The position numbers and the translations under genes were made by a program. Below the pieces are notes generated by a model that worked only from the letters and a program-made list of their open reading frames with translations, had not been told where the DNA came from and searched no databases. Below are positions 1 to 9,266 of a stretch of DNA of 64,000 nucleotides, in pieces. The stretch comes from JAHOYW01 sp963664605 (GTDB lineage Bacteria; Verrucomicrobiota; Lentisphaeria; Victivallales; Victivallaceae), in assembly GCA_963664605.1 (NCBI GenBank), contig OY761536.1, positions 186,001 to 250,000 on the forward strand, in the 5' to 3' direction. Numbering within the stretch: the first letter of the stretch is position 1; each line of letters opens with the position of its first letter.

Positions 1-1
1 G

Positions 2-1573
2 GCAATGACTAACAAAGGCGCAGTTATTTGCTATGGGGCGGAACATTACTTACAAAAATTCCATTCATTTGGCGGTGCAGCCGCTCCGGTGTACGATATT
101 GACGGTACTCCTAAAGGTTTTATCGCTCTTTATTGTGTTTTACCTGAAATGAATGTAAAAATCCTCAAGGGACTACTGGTTCTTCTTATCTACTTCTTTG
201 ACCAGCAAACCCGCCTGCAGCGTTCCAAGAACCTCCACGACCAGCTGAAACAACAAATCACCTGTATGTTCAAGGACGATCAGAAAGCAATGCTGCTGGT
301 AACTCCTTCCGGCTATATGCGTCAAATCAATCCGGCGGCAATGAAGCTTTTGGAACTTTCAGAAAAACAAAATGAAGAAAAAAGCCCGGACGCTCTGGCA
401 AATTTCACGCCTTCGATAAAAGAAATTTCGAGGTGCGCTATTCCCAGCAAAGAAATAGCATTGGAAATCCAGTTAAGCAAAAAACGCCTGCAGGTAATAT
501 GTGAACGCACGCCGCTTTTCAGTGAAAAGGATGAATTTCTCGGCAGTTTACTGGTTTTTAATGAACAAACGGTTAAACATTCAAGCAAAGATGTTCCCAA
601 GGCGCGTTTCCATTTTGCGGATATTCTCGGAAATTCGCCTTTGCTCAGACATTCCAAAGAACTGGCCTTAAAAGCAGCTGATACTTCCGTCAACGTTTTT
701 CTACATGGTCCAAGCGGCACCGGAAAAGAAATGTTTGCCCACAGCATACACAATGCCAGCGAACGCAGCGAATACCCTTTTGTCGCTATTAACTGTGCCG
801 CTATTCCGAGGGAAATCGCGGAAAGTGAACTTTTCGGATACGCTCCCGGAGCCTTCACAGGCGCCAAAAAAGACGGTAATATAGGGAAACTCGAAGCCGC
901 TGACCAGGGAACTATTTTCCTTGACGAAATCGGAGATATGCCTATAGAGCTACAGGCAAAACTGCTGCGTCTGCTTGAGTCCCGAACTATCACCCGTATC
1001 GGGGATTCACGCGAACACCCGATAAACATCCGGGTCATCGCCGCCAGCAACCGCAATATACCTGAATTAATTGATACTGAAAAATTCCGTGAAGACCTTT
1101 ATTACCGCCTGAATGTTATTTCCCTGAATCTGCCTCCTCTAAGCGACTGCCGTGAAGATATCCCCGTGCTCGCGGAAAGTTTTATCAGTCATTTCAATGA
1201 GATTATGGGCAAAAAGGTTCCAGGGATAAAGGACGAGATTATGGAGCATTTTAAATCATACTCATGGCCGGGCAATATACGTGAATTGAAAAACGCCATA
1301 GAATTTGCCGTAATGCTCAATTCCGGCGAAGACGCTATAGCCTGGAAAGACCTGCCCGGCAAACTGCGTACTGACCTGCTTTACCGTGAAATAAATACAC
1401 CCGTCAGTGATCCTTTCGGACAGGAACGCCGCGAAATCCAGAACAGCGAAAAAGCTCTTTATGAAAAAGCTATTATCTTATCGCGCAACAACATGTCCAG
1501 AGCCGCGAAATACCTGAACATCAGCCGCAGCACCCTTTACCGTAAATTGAAGGCTTTTGACATTCCTTACTGA
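2..1573 (+). CDS. Sigma-54-dependent transcriptional activator, AcoR-like (5' partial)
   Basis: Enhancer-binding activator that would remodel sigma-54 RNA polymerase by ATP hydrolysis. The reading frame stays open to the window edge, and the first residues (GAEHYLQKFHSF, then AAPV) resemble the middle of an AcoR-type GAF domain, so the true start lies upstream. After a PAS-like stretch comes the AAA+ domain: Walker A GPSGTGKE near residue 235, the sigma-54 contact loop GAFTGA near 282, Walker B FLDEIGDM near 306, and WPGNIREL. A Fis-type helix-turn-helix (MSRAAKYLNISRSTLYRKL) ends the protein. All motifs needed for sigma-54 activation are intact. The sensed ligand cannot be told because the sensor is cut. 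No target promoter with a -24/-12 box was noticed nearby. Confidence 0.9.
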   Translation, partial: AMTNKGAVICYGAEHYLQKFHSFGGAAAPVYDIDGTPKGFIALYCVLPEMNVKILKGLLVLLIYFFDQQTRLQRSKNLHDQLKQQITCMFKDDQKAMLLVTPSGYMRQINPAAMKLLELSEKQNEEKSPDALANFTPSIKEISRCAIPSKEIALEIQLSKKRLQVICERTPLFSEKDEFLGSLLVFNEQTVKHSSKDVPKARFHFADILGNSPLLRHSKELALKAADTSVNVFLHGPSGTGKEMFAHSIHNASERSEYPFVAINCAAIPREIAESELFGYAPGAFTGAKKDGNIGKLEAADQGTIFLDEIGDMPIELQAKLLRLLESRTITRIGDSREHPINIRVIAASNRNIPELIDTEKFREDLYYRLNVISLNLPPLSDCREDIPVLAESFISHFNEIMGKKVPGIKDEIMEHFKSYSWPGNIRELKNAIEFAVMLNSGEDAIAWKDLPGKLRTDLLYREINTPVSDPFGQERREIQNSEKALYEKAIILSRNNMSRAAKYLNISRSTLYRKLKAFDIPY

Positions 1574-1618
1574 GCTTAGTGAGGCAGTCACCAGACAACC
1601 AACTCGCAACTCATAACT

Positions 1619-1651
1619 GTTTTCTGAAATACTTCGCAAAAGTATTTGAAA
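1619..1651. other. Intergenic hairpin between the sigma-54 activator and glmS
   Basis: AAATACTT (1627-1634) and AAGTATTT (1640-1647) pair around a CGCAA loop. The flanking TTTTC and GAAAA extend the stem past a small bulge. There is no U-tract after it, so it is only a weak terminator candidate. The rest of this 141-base gap holds a possible glmS promoter. Confidence 0.35.
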
Positions 1652-1678
1652 ATCCGCCCGAATGACTTATGTTTTAGT

Positions 1679-1706
1679 TTGTCATTTTTTCTAAATTAAT
1701 TATGGT
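1679..1706 (+). promoter_or_regulatory. Candidate glmS promoter, possibly leaderless
   Basis: TTGTCA (1679-1684), a 16-bp spacer and TATGGT (1701-1706). Transcription would start at about 1713-1715, almost on the glmS ATG at 1715. No Shine-Dalgarno sequence precedes that ATG, which fits a leaderless message. The -10 match is only fair. Confidence 0.35.
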
Positions 1707-1714
1707 TTATAAAT

Positions 1715-3556
1715 ATGTGCGGTATTGTCGGATATACAGGAAAACGCTGTTCTATCAGCACTCTGCTTGATGGACTCGCCCGCCTTGAATACCGGGGATA
1801 TGATTCCGCGGGGCTGGCAGTTCTCGAAGACGAACAAACCAAACTGGTCAAAAGTGTCGGTAAAGTGAAAAACCTGAAAAAAGCCGTAGCTGGAATCTGG
1901 CCGGATTTTGAAAAATGCACATCGACCACCGGTATAGCTCACACTCGTTGGGCAACCCACGGCGCGCCTACCGAAGCCAATGCTCATCCGCATACTGATA
2001 ATTCCGGCAAATTCGCAATCGTTCATAACGGAATAATCGATAATTATGTAAGCCTGCGGGAACATTTACAGAATCAGGGCTGTGTTTTCAAATCCGAAAC
2101 TGACAGTGAAGTAATAGCTCATTTGTTTCATCAATGTTATGAAGGCGACTTACTTCATGCCGCAGCCGCTGTCGCTAAAAAGCTTAACGGGACTTTCGGC
2201 TTCGCGGCTGTATGCGTGGATAACCCGGAAGAAATCGCCGTTGCACGCCGCGGCAGCCCGCTGGTTATCGGCGTTGGAAATAATGAAACTTTAATAGCCA
2301 GTGATGTCGCTGCAATTGCGGCTTACACCAAAAGGGTTATTTTTCTTGATGATGATGACCTGGCATTGATCACACCTGACAAAATCGATATACGAAACAT
2401 TGAAAACGTGCCTGTTTCCCGTGAGATCGCAAAAATAGACTGGGATCTTACCGCGGCGGAGAAAAATGGTTACGACCATTTCATGCTCAAGGAAATATTT
2501 GAACAGCCCGAAGCGGTCGCAAATACTATTCGCGGACGTTTTGACGATAAAGTCCTTACCGCTGTCCTGTCCGGTTTAAACATGACTCCCGATGAACTCG
2601 CCGAGGTAAAACGTATTGTCATTGCCGCCTGCGGAACCAGTATGAACGCAGGAATGGTTGGAGAATATTATTTTGAGGACATTGCCGGAATCCCGACCGA
2701 AGTAGAACAAGCCGCGGAATTCCGTTACCGCAATCCGATAATTGAAGATAACACTATGGTGCTGGCAATCAGCCAGTCCGGTGAAACCGCCGATACGCTT
2801 GCCGCCGTACGGGAAGCAAAAAATAAAGGCGGAATCGTCGCGGCAATCAACAATGTCGTAGGCTCGACTATCGCCCGCGAAACCGGACGCGGCATTTACC
2901 TGCACGCCGGACCTGAAATAGGCGTCGCCTCCACCAAAGCATTTACCTGCCAGGTAAGCGCCCTGCTCTTAATGGCATTGCTTTTCGGCCGTAACCGCCG
3001 ACTTGAACGTTACGATGCAGAGATTTTAATTAATGAGATTAAAACCATTCCTGAGTTGATCAAACAGGTTCTCTCCAGAACAGATGAGATTGAAAAAATA
3101 GCTAAAAAATACGCGAAAGCTGAGGATTTCTTTTTTATCGGGCGCGGCTGCATGTATCCGACAGCTTTGGAGGGAGCGCTTAAACTTAAGGAAATCAGTT
3201 ATATCCACGCTGAAGGCTATCACGCCGCAGAACTTAAACACGGTCCTATCGCCTTGCTCGAGGAATGTGTTCCAGTGCTCGCCCTGGCAAATGATATTCC
3301 GGGAAAAGATAAAATCATTGCCAATATTCAGGAGTGTAAAGCCCGCAAATCTCCGGTTATTGCCACGGCTACGGAGGGAGATACGGAAATAAATGAATTT
3401 GCTGATGATATTTTATGGATACCCCGCTGTTCACGTTTTGTTGCGCCGATCCCGACGGTAGTGGCACTACAGTTGTTTGCCTATTATATCGCGAGAGAGC
3501 GAGGTTGCGAAATCGATCAGCCGCGTAACCTGGCTAAAAGCGTTACAGTAGAATAA
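1715..3556 (+). CDS. glmS: Glutamine--fructose-6-phosphate aminotransferase (isomerizing)
   Basis: Makes glucosamine-6-phosphate from fructose-6-phosphate and glutamine, the first step to UDP-GlcNAc for peptidoglycan and lipid A. The 613-aa length is close to the roughly 610 aa usual for the family. The protein begins MCGIVGY, so Cys2 is the N-terminal nucleophile of the class II glutaminase domain. Two SIS isomerase domains follow (SQSGETADT in the first, GRGCMYPTALEGALKLKEISY in the second), and the C-terminal tail LAKSVTVE carries the conserved catalytic lysine, Lys608. The ATG at 1715 is fixed by the need for Cys2. waaA follows after 12 bases, so the two are probably co-transcribed. No glmS ribozyme could be recognised in the short upstream gap. 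Confidence 0.97.
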   Translation: MCGIVGYTGKRCSISTLLDGLARLEYRGYDSAGLAVLEDEQTKLVKSVGKVKNLKKAVAGIWPDFEKCTSTTGIAHTRWATHGAPTEANAHPHTDNSGKFAIVHNGIIDNYVSLREHLQNQGCVFKSETDSEVIAHLFHQCYEGDLLHAAAAVAKKLNGTFGFAAVCVDNPEEIAVARRGSPLVIGVGNNETLIASDVAAIAAYTKRVIFLDDDDLALITPDKIDIRNIENVPVSREIAKIDWDLTAAEKNGYDHFMLKEIFEQPEAVANTIRGRFDDKVLTAVLSGLNMTPDELAEVKRIVIAACGTSMNAGMVGEYYFEDIAGIPTEVEQAAEFRYRNPIIEDNTMVLAISQSGETADTLAAVREAKNKGGIVAAINNVVGSTIARETGRGIYLHAGPEIGVASTKAFTCQVSALLLMALLFGRNRRLERYDAEILINEIKTIPELIKQVLSRTDEIEKIAKKYAKAEDFFFIGRGCMYPTALEGALKLKEISYIHAEGYHAAELKHGPIALLEECVPVLALANDIPGKDKIIANIQECKARKSPVIATATEGDTEINEFADDILWIPRCSRFVAPIPTVVALQLFAYYIARERGCEIDQPRNLAKSVTVE

Positions 3557-3568
3557 GGGAAATTAACG

Positions 3569-4846
3569 ATGAGATTTATATATAATTTAATATTCCCCTT
3601 TGCCTTTCTTTTCTTTGTGCCGGGAATGATTATCAAACTGATACGCCGCCCCGGATACAAGAAAACTTTCATGGAAAGATTCGCGTTTTTTTCCGTTAAA
3701 CGAAAAAAAATACTGAATGCCTATCATGGTGCAATCTGGGTTCATGCCGTCAGTGTCGGCGAAAGCGTTATCGCAATGGCCCTGATTGAAAAATGGCAGA
3801 AAGCCAGCCCTGAAAAATTTTTTGTACTATCTACGACAACTACCACTGGCCAGGAGCTCGCCCGCAAAAAAGCAAGTCCGGGCGTTGAAGTTATTTACTG
3901 CCCGATAGATTTCATTTTCTTTGTCCGCAAAGTGCTGCGCCTGATACAGCCTTCAATGCTCCTTATCTTTGAAACTGAAATATGGCCGAATATGATAGCT
4001 GAAGCCAAAAAATCCGGTGCAAAGGTCGCTTTGGTCAATGCACGGATGTCTGACCGTTCAGCACGCGGTTATTACCGCTGGCGATGGTTTTTCCGACCGA
4101 CATTGAACACATTTGATATTATTGGGGTTCAAACCCTGCAAGACAAAGAACGTTATGCCGCTGTTGCCCCCAATGCTAAAATCGAAGTCACTCATAATAT
4201 GAAATTCGACCAAAAAGTGCCGGACAGTTTAAAGTCTGTTGACCTTGCGGCTTATTTCGGCAAAGGAGCACATCAGATACTGCTGGCGGCAAGTACGCAT
4301 CCCGGAGAAGAAAAACTTATCGCCTCAGTTTTTTCAGAGATTAAAAATGATTTTCCCGATCTGCGTTTAGTGATCGTTCCAAGGCACGCCGAACGCGGCG
4401 GGGAAATCACGAAGACACTCCATGAACTGCAACTTACATTCAGACGCCGCAGTGAGGACGACGGCAACGAAGATAAAAACGTTGAGGTTTTGCTGGCGGA
4501 TACCACCGGGGAGATGTTGTCCTTCATGCAGGCGGCAGATGTTGTGATTATGGGCAAAAGCCTTGCCGGGCAAAATGAAGGACATAATATCATTGAACCG
4601 GCATTACTTGGGAAAGCAATCGTCTGCGGGGATGTTTTGAAAAATTTCCGTTACATATTAAATATTTTTAAAGATAACAACGCCTTGATCACTATCGATT
4701 GTGATGAGCAGCTTGCAGAGGTTCTGAGGGAGCTTTTCAGTGACGCAGAGCGTCGGAAAGCACTGGGGTCGAAAGCCCGGCAGGTAGTCAGTACTCAACA
4801 AGGCGCAACCAATAATACAATAAAGCTTTTGGAGGCAATACTTTGA
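3569..4846 (+). CDS. waaA: 3-deoxy-D-manno-octulosonic acid (Kdo) transferase
   Basis: Glycosyltransferase family 30 enzyme that transfers Kdo from CMP-Kdo to lipid A precursor at the inner face of the cytoplasmic membrane. At 425 aa it has the normal family length. An N-terminal membrane anchor (about residues 5-25) is followed by WVHAVSVGE, whose Glu65 is the expected catalytic base, and by ETEIWPN. The C-terminal half has the nucleotide-sugar binding fold with ASTHPGEE and GHNIIEPA. This gene is direct evidence for an LPS-containing outer membrane. It lies 12 bases after glmS, and its TGA stop overlaps the TTG start of thiC by four bases, so thiC translation is probably coupled to it. Confidence 0.95.
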   Translation: MRFIYNLIFPFAFLFFVPGMIIKLIRRPGYKKTFMERFAFFSVKRKKILNAYHGAIWVHAVSVGESVIAMALIEKWQKASPEKFFVLSTTTTTGQELARKKASPGVEVIYCPIDFIFFVRKVLRLIQPSMLLIFETEIWPNMIAEAKKSGAKVALVNARMSDRSARGYYRWRWFFRPTLNTFDIIGVQTLQDKERYAAVAPNAKIEVTHNMKFDQKVPDSLKSVDLAAYFGKGAHQILLAASTHPGEEKLIASVFSEIKNDFPDLRLVIVPRHAERGGEITKTLHELQLTFRRRSEDDGNEDKNVEVLLADTTGEMLSFMQAADVVIMGKSLAGQNEGHNIIEPALLGKAIVCGDVLKNFRYILNIFKDNNALITIDCDEQLAEVLRELFSDAERRKALGSKARQVVSTQQGATNNTIKLLEAIL

Positions 4847-6144
4847 CAAAATCAACCCAGATAGCCCGCGCCCGCGCCGGAGAAATCACTCCACAAATAG
4901 CAGCCGTGGCTAAAAAAGAATTAGTAGACCCGGAAATTATTCGCAAAGGTGTCGCTGCCGGACGTATAGTTATTCCCGCGAATATCCACCATCCGGCGCT
5001 TGACCCGATCGGTATCGGACGCAATTTAAAAACAAAAATCAACGCGAACATTGGTAATTCAACCCTCTCAAGCTGTCCACAGCAGGAGATAGAAAAACTC
5101 AAAACCGCTTTGAGTTATGGTGCGGACACCGTAATGGACTTAAGTACTGGAGCAAACATAACAAATATCCGGAAAAGCATTATCGCCAACAGTCCGGCTC
5201 CAATAGGAACCGTGCCGGTTTATGAAGCGCTTTCACGTGTGGACAGCTCGGAAGAACTCAACGATAAACTCATCGTCGATGTCATCCGGGAACAGGCAGA
5301 ACAGGGCGTTGACTATATAACCATCCATGCCGGCTTGTTAAAAGCCCACGTACCGATGGCGAAAAAACGCAAACTCAGAATTGTCAGCCGCGGCGGTTCG
5401 ATTATTGCCAAATGGATGATGACCCATGACCGGGAAAACTTATATTACACAAACTTTGATAAAATTCTGGAGATCTGTGCTGAACATGACGTAACTATTT
5501 CTCTTGGTGACGGAATGCGGCCCGGATGTCTGGCTGATGCCAGTGATGACGCGCAATTTGCGGAACTAGGCATCCTCGGTGAACTCGTCGCCCGCTGTCG
5601 CGAAGCGGATGTTCAAGTCATGGTCGAAGGCCCTGGACATATCCCTCTCGATGAAATCGAAATGAACATGAAGCGCGAACAGGAATTATGTGATGACGCA
5701 CCCTTTTATATTCTTGGCCCGGTGGTAGTTGACTGCGCTCCCGGATATGACCATATAACAAGTGCCATCGGAGCGGCGCTCGGTGCTTTCCACGGCGCGG
5801 CAATGCTCTGCTATGTCACTCCTAAAGAGCATTTGGGCTTGCCGAATACCGAGGATGTCCGTAACGGTGTGATCGCCTATAAAATAGCCGCCCATGCCGC
5901 TGATATAGGGTTAAAACTTCCAGGGGTAAGGGAACGCGACGACGCAATCAGTGACGCCCGCGCAGAATTTGACTGGGAAAAACAATTTGACCTATCTCTT
6001 GATCCGGCTCGAGCCCGTCAATTAAGAGATGAAGCTCTTACAGAACAGCAGATCACAGAAAAACCACCCAAAGACGGTAAAAAGCAATACTGTACCATGT
6101 GCGGCCCGGACTTCTGTTCCATGCGAATAAGTTCAGAACTGTAA
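4843..6144 (+). CDS. thiC: Phosphomethylpyrimidine synthase
   Basis: Radical-SAM enzyme that rearranges 5-aminoimidazole ribotide into HMP-phosphate, the pyrimidine half of thiamine. The 433-aa protein is the shorter bacterial form. It carries GADTVMDLSTG, EGPGHIP and the C-terminal CX2CX4C cluster-binding motif (Cys417, Cys420, Cys425 in CTMCGPDFC). The start is TTG at 4843, chosen because a GGAGG ribosome-binding site sits at 4831-4835, seven bases upstream, and because nothing better exists in frame. The start overlaps the waaA stop (TTGA). No other thiamine gene is in the window, and the site leaves no room for a TPP riboswitch of its own. Confidence 0.95.
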   Translation: MTKSTQIARARAGEITPQIAAVAKKELVDPEIIRKGVAAGRIVIPANIHHPALDPIGIGRNLKTKINANIGNSTLSSCPQQEIEKLKTALSYGADTVMDLSTGANITNIRKSIIANSPAPIGTVPVYEALSRVDSSEELNDKLIVDVIREQAEQGVDYITIHAGLLKAHVPMAKKRKLRIVSRGGSIIAKWMMTHDRENLYYTNFDKILEICAEHDVTISLGDGMRPGCLADASDDAQFAELGILGELVARCREADVQVMVEGPGHIPLDEIEMNMKREQELCDDAPFYILGPVVVDCAPGYDHITSAIGAALGAFHGAAMLCYVTPKEHLGLPNTEDVRNGVIAYKIAAHAADIGLKLPGVRERDDAISDARAEFDWEKQFDLSLDPARARQLRDEALTEQQITEKPPKDGKKQYCTMCGPDFCSMRISSEL

Positions 6145-6155
6145 ATTGATTAGAT

Positions 6156-6200
6156 AATGCAGCTTAAGCGTATCATTTGAGTACATACGCGCGCTGCATT
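6156..6200. terminator. Possible bidirectional hairpin between convergent genes
   Basis: AATGCAGC (6156-6163) pairs with GCTGCATT (6193-6200), and inside it GCGTAT (6168-6173) pairs with ATACGC (6185-6190). It lies exactly between the 3' ends of thiC and the minus-strand gene at 6205. No clear U-tract flanks it, so termination is inferred from position. Confidence 0.45.
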
Positions 6201-6204
6201 GATT

Positions 6205-7974
6205 TTACTCTTTCACTATGCGGCAACGCTTCCAGGCAATGGCGCAAGCGAGATAATCATCATTACTGCCTTTGTTTTTCCGGAGAACCTCAAGAGCCGT
6301 CGCAATCAGACGCTGAGTGAACTCGTCAGGCATGAACAAGCTCCAGACCAGAAGGCTGTTAGCAAAGTAATAAGTGTCAAAAATTTCCGGTGCGCCTTTT
6401 GGCGGCGGCATTTCCACACCAACGGTTTCGGAAACTTTACCGGCAGTTGTTTTTGCCCATGACTCCATGTCGGAAGCCGAAACAGAGAAGCCGAAAAGCA
6501 AAGTAGTGTAATCATCACGCTGGCGCATGGTTTTTGCAATATCATCCCACCCCATCTTCCATGCAACATGCAGGATGTGTTCATGAGAAAACTGCATATC
6601 TTCAACCGTAGCATCTTTTACTGCTTCCATACAGAATCTGCGGATATAGTGAATTTGTTCTTCGGTCATAAGTTTTTTTATCATATTGCCGGAAAGCTTA
6701 TTTACAATTTCGAGAATATCATCAAGTTTAACAAGCCGGTCTTTTTTGTAAAAATTTTTCAGCTCCTCCCATTCATGCTTAATATCAATTTCAAATCTTC
6801 GCCGTGCTTCCATCGAAGTTTCAGGGTTCATATCACCTGGCTCCAGCATTTCCGCAACAGCCGGATGATTTGGAAAAGCATTCAGCAATTCAACGTAATC
6901 CTGCATGTCATGCCCACCGTTTTCCCACCATTCATCCAGGAGTTCACAGGTGCGTTCACGATATTTATCGCATTTCAGAATCAGCAACTTCTCAAGACTG
7001 CCTATTTCCATCCAAAAATCTTTTTTTTCACGAGCCTGTACAGCCTGCGCTTCCAGTTTTTCAATTAGAAAATCACTTTTCATCCATACATCATCAGGTG
7101 CATTAAACCATGGCAGGGATATTTTATCATAAGGGATCTCTTTGTTCAGCCTTTCCAGAAAAACTTCAAGCCTTGAAGTACTTATCTGGTCTATTTGATT
7201 TTTCCGAAGTTCATCCAGTTCAAGCAGTACAGGCCCTTCTTTTTTAAATTTGTTAAATAAATCCTGAAAATCTCCGCCATTCTCTTCATCATCCGTTTCT
7301 TGTTCAGAAACTAATTCGACATACTCCCGCTGCTCTTCGAGTTCTTCAAACTCCTCCCATGTATATTCATGCTTTGGAGCTTTTGAATGGGAATTTATAT
7401 AGGAAATAACTTGTTCATCCGATGACTGTGAAGAAACCGGGCTCATGACGCTTTTTGCCAGTCCTTCGGCAATTGAGGAGATACACCCACCAACTGCTTT
7501 AATGATGCCGCGAATGATCTTTTTCTGATAAACCATAACGCCACCCTGGACAATTGCCCCCATACACCCGGCTCCCGCCTCCCATGAATATAATTCTTTC
7601 AATTTTACTCTGAATGCTTCCGCTTCACCTTGCCTGCTGATTAATTTTGTCAGTTCAAACCCGACTTCAAGAGACCATGAAGCGCCGTCTTTAGAGCCAA
7701 CCAGCCACGAACCGCTTTCGTCAGGATTAATAAATAAAGTCCTTTTATATGCCGCATGGCGCAGAGCATTCAGCAGCCGGGTGCGGCTGATATCAAGTGT
7801 CTGAAACCTCCTGACGAATTCAACCGGTTTTTCGAGAGTCAAAGAGGTGTAATAGAAATCATCACAACTGTCACTGAAATGCACTGCCAGAGCATCCCCC
7901 CAGTTTCGAAACGAAATATCTTCGTTCTTAAGTAATCCGGCAAGTTCAGCTTTTGATTTTTCAAAATCAGGCAT
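6205..7974 (-). CDS. Unrecognised 589-aa protein
   Basis: I do not recognise this family. The protein is soluble-looking, with no signal peptide. Its N-terminal ~150 residues are a compact, tryptophan-containing domain that could bind a partner. A short glycine-rich stretch (about 135-185, GAGCMGAIVQGGVMV, then AVGGCISSIAEGLAKS) might contact a membrane. A strongly acidic linker follows (about 205-235, rich in E, D and W). The remaining ~350 residues look mostly helical, with many Trp and Glu residues, and may be a helical-repeat scaffold. It stands alone between convergent thiC and a divergent TPR gene. Base composition matches the neighbours, and the frame is long and clean, so it is a real gene. 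Function unknown. Confidence 0.75.
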   Translation of the reverse strand: MPDFEKSKAELAGLLKNEDISFRNWGDALAVHFSDSCDDFYYTSLTLEKPVEFVRRFQTLDISRTRLLNALRHAAYKRTLFINPDESGSWLVGSKDGASWSLEVGFELTKLISRQGEAEAFRVKLKELYSWEAGAGCMGAIVQGGVMVYQKKIIRGIIKAVGGCISSIAEGLAKSVMSPVSSQSSDEQVISYINSHSKAPKHEYTWEEFEELEEQREYVELVSEQETDDEENGGDFQDLFNKFKKEGPVLLELDELRKNQIDQISTSRLEVFLERLNKEIPYDKISLPWFNAPDDVWMKSDFLIEKLEAQAVQAREKKDFWMEIGSLEKLLILKCDKYRERTCELLDEWWENGGHDMQDYVELLNAFPNHPAVAEMLEPGDMNPETSMEARRRFEIDIKHEWEELKNFYKKDRLVKLDDILEIVNKLSGNMIKKLMTEEQIHYIRRFCMEAVKDATVEDMQFSHEHILHVAWKMGWDDIAKTMRQRDDYTTLLFGFSVSASDMESWAKTTAGKVSETVGVEMPPPKGAPEIFDTYYFANSLLVWSLFMPDEFTQRLIATALEVLRKNKGSNDDYLACAIAWKRCRIVKE

Positions 7975-8046
7975 TGAATAAACCCCATAATATTTTAGCT
8001 ACAATATAATCATTATAAATAAAATTAGCAAATAACCAGAAAGAAG

Positions 8047-8075
8047 TTGCAAAAAATTTCTTTTGAGATTATAGT
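8047..8075 (+). promoter_or_regulatory. Promoter of the secreted TPR gene
   Basis: TTGCAA (8047-8052), a 17-bp spacer and TATAGT (8070-8075). Transcription would begin near 8082, giving a leader of about 36 bases that contains AAGGA before the ATG at 8118. Confidence 0.6.
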
Positions 8076-8117
8076 AGATTACTATGGAGTTTACTTAGAA
8101 TTTAAGGAAGCATCTCG

Positions 8118-9266
8118 ATGAAAAACAAGGCGTTTATTCTATTTGTGCTTTTCTTGTGCGTCAATACAATCAATGCATTCGAAAATTCAACTCAGGCTTT
8201 TAACCAGATGCGGCATCGTTACAGCCTGGGACATTACAAGCGGACAATCGCGATTGCTCCTATAGCTTTAAAATTATGCAAAACACCGGAACAACGGTTT
8301 CAAATATTATACTACAAGGGCTTGGCTCTTGACGCACTGCAGGACTTCTGGCAGGCGGAACAGGTTTTCGAAAAAGCCGCTAATATTACAAATATTCCTC
8401 AAAGTTGTAAACTGCAGGCACATTATAATCAGATAAGGAGCCAGTATGCAAACAAACATTTCGTCAGCGCCCTGACAAATGCTGAAAAATACTCGCAGTT
8501 CTCCGGCAAACCTTCTATTCTGCATCTGCATATCCTGTTAAAAGCCATTGAATCCGCCAGACAATTGAACCGTAACGAAAAGGCTTTGGGCCTGTCTGAA
8601 AAAATGGCTGAAAGCAGTGATCCTGATTCAGCATGGCATTACCGCGGAATAATTATGGAAATCCAGATATTATGCCTGATGAAAGACTATGAAAAAGCTA
8701 AAAAACTTATGGATAAAGTGGATATCAAGAAGCTCCCATTGCCTATGCGCGCTGAATTCCTCACCTGGGCAGGCTTTTGCTATGAAAAAGACTATAAACC
8801 TGATGCCGCGGGCAAGCTTTACAGGTGGGCCTACAAAAAATATTCAAATTACTATTCCGGGCTGGCAGCTCTGCGTCATGCCAATATTCTAAGCCGCAAC
8901 GCTAAAAACTATAATGAAACAGCTCTGATATATGCACAAGTCTTGAAACTTCCCGAAGCTCACCCCAAGCATAAAAGTCAGGCTATTTACAAAATCGCCT
9001 GTATTTATAAAGAGCAGGGGAAGCCTGATGAAGCTTTGCGCTATCTGGCCCAAATAGATAATTTAAAATATCCGGATGTCTACTGGCAATCAAAAATTTA
9101 TAATATGCACGGCGATATTCTCTATAGAAAAGGCAAAGTCAAAGAAGCAAAGAAATATTTTCAGGCATGTCTGAAATTACCCAAGCCTGCCCCTGCATCC
9201 AAGCTTTATGCGGGCGAGATCATAGCCCAAATGGAAGAAAAAAAAGAACTTCCCGCAAAAGAATAA
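8118..9266 (+). CDS. Secreted tetratricopeptide-repeat protein
   Basis: A 382-aa protein with a Sec signal peptide (MKNKAFILFVLFLCVNTINA, cleavage around residue 20), so it works in the periplasm or envelope. The rest is helical repeat: units such as YYKGLALDALQDFWQAEQVFEKA, KIACIYKEQGKPDEALRYLAQI and MHGDILYRKGKVKEAKKYFQACL fit TPRs, which hold protein partners rather than catalyse. AAGGA precedes the ATG by seven bases. It is a single-gene unit with its own promoter. A related repeat-type lipoprotein gene follows 250 bases downstream. Partners are unknown. Confidence 0.8.
   Translation: MKNKAFILFVLFLCVNTINAFENSTQAFNQMRHRYSLGHYKRTIAIAPIALKLCKTPEQRFQILYYKGLALDALQDFWQAEQVFEKAANITNIPQSCKLQAHYNQIRSQYANKHFVSALTNAEKYSQFSGKPSILHLHILLKAIESARQLNRNEKALGLSEKMAESSDPDSAWHYRGIIMEIQILCLMKDYEKAKKLMDKVDIKKLPLPMRAEFLTWAGFCYEKDYKPDAAGKLYRWAYKKYSNYYSGLAALRHANILSRNAKNYNETALIYAQVLKLPEAHPKHKSQAIYKIACIYKEQGKPDEALRYLAQIDNLKYPDVYWQSKIYNMHGDILYRKGKVKEAKKYFQACLKLPKPAPASKLYAGEIIAQMEEKKELPAKE

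Noticed and set aside
322..1056. A 244-aa minus-strand frame inside the sigma-54 activator.
   Set aside because: The plus-strand frame holds all AAA+ and helix-turn-helix motifs; the antisense product shows no motif and is a shadow of GC-skewed codons.
1574..1714. A glmS ribozyme before glmS.
   Set aside because: The 141-base gap is too short for the usual double-pseudoknot core, and its hairpin is a simple AT stem.
4780..4843. A TPP riboswitch before thiC.
   Set aside because: This stretch is the coding end of waaA; no CUGAGA-type core was seen.
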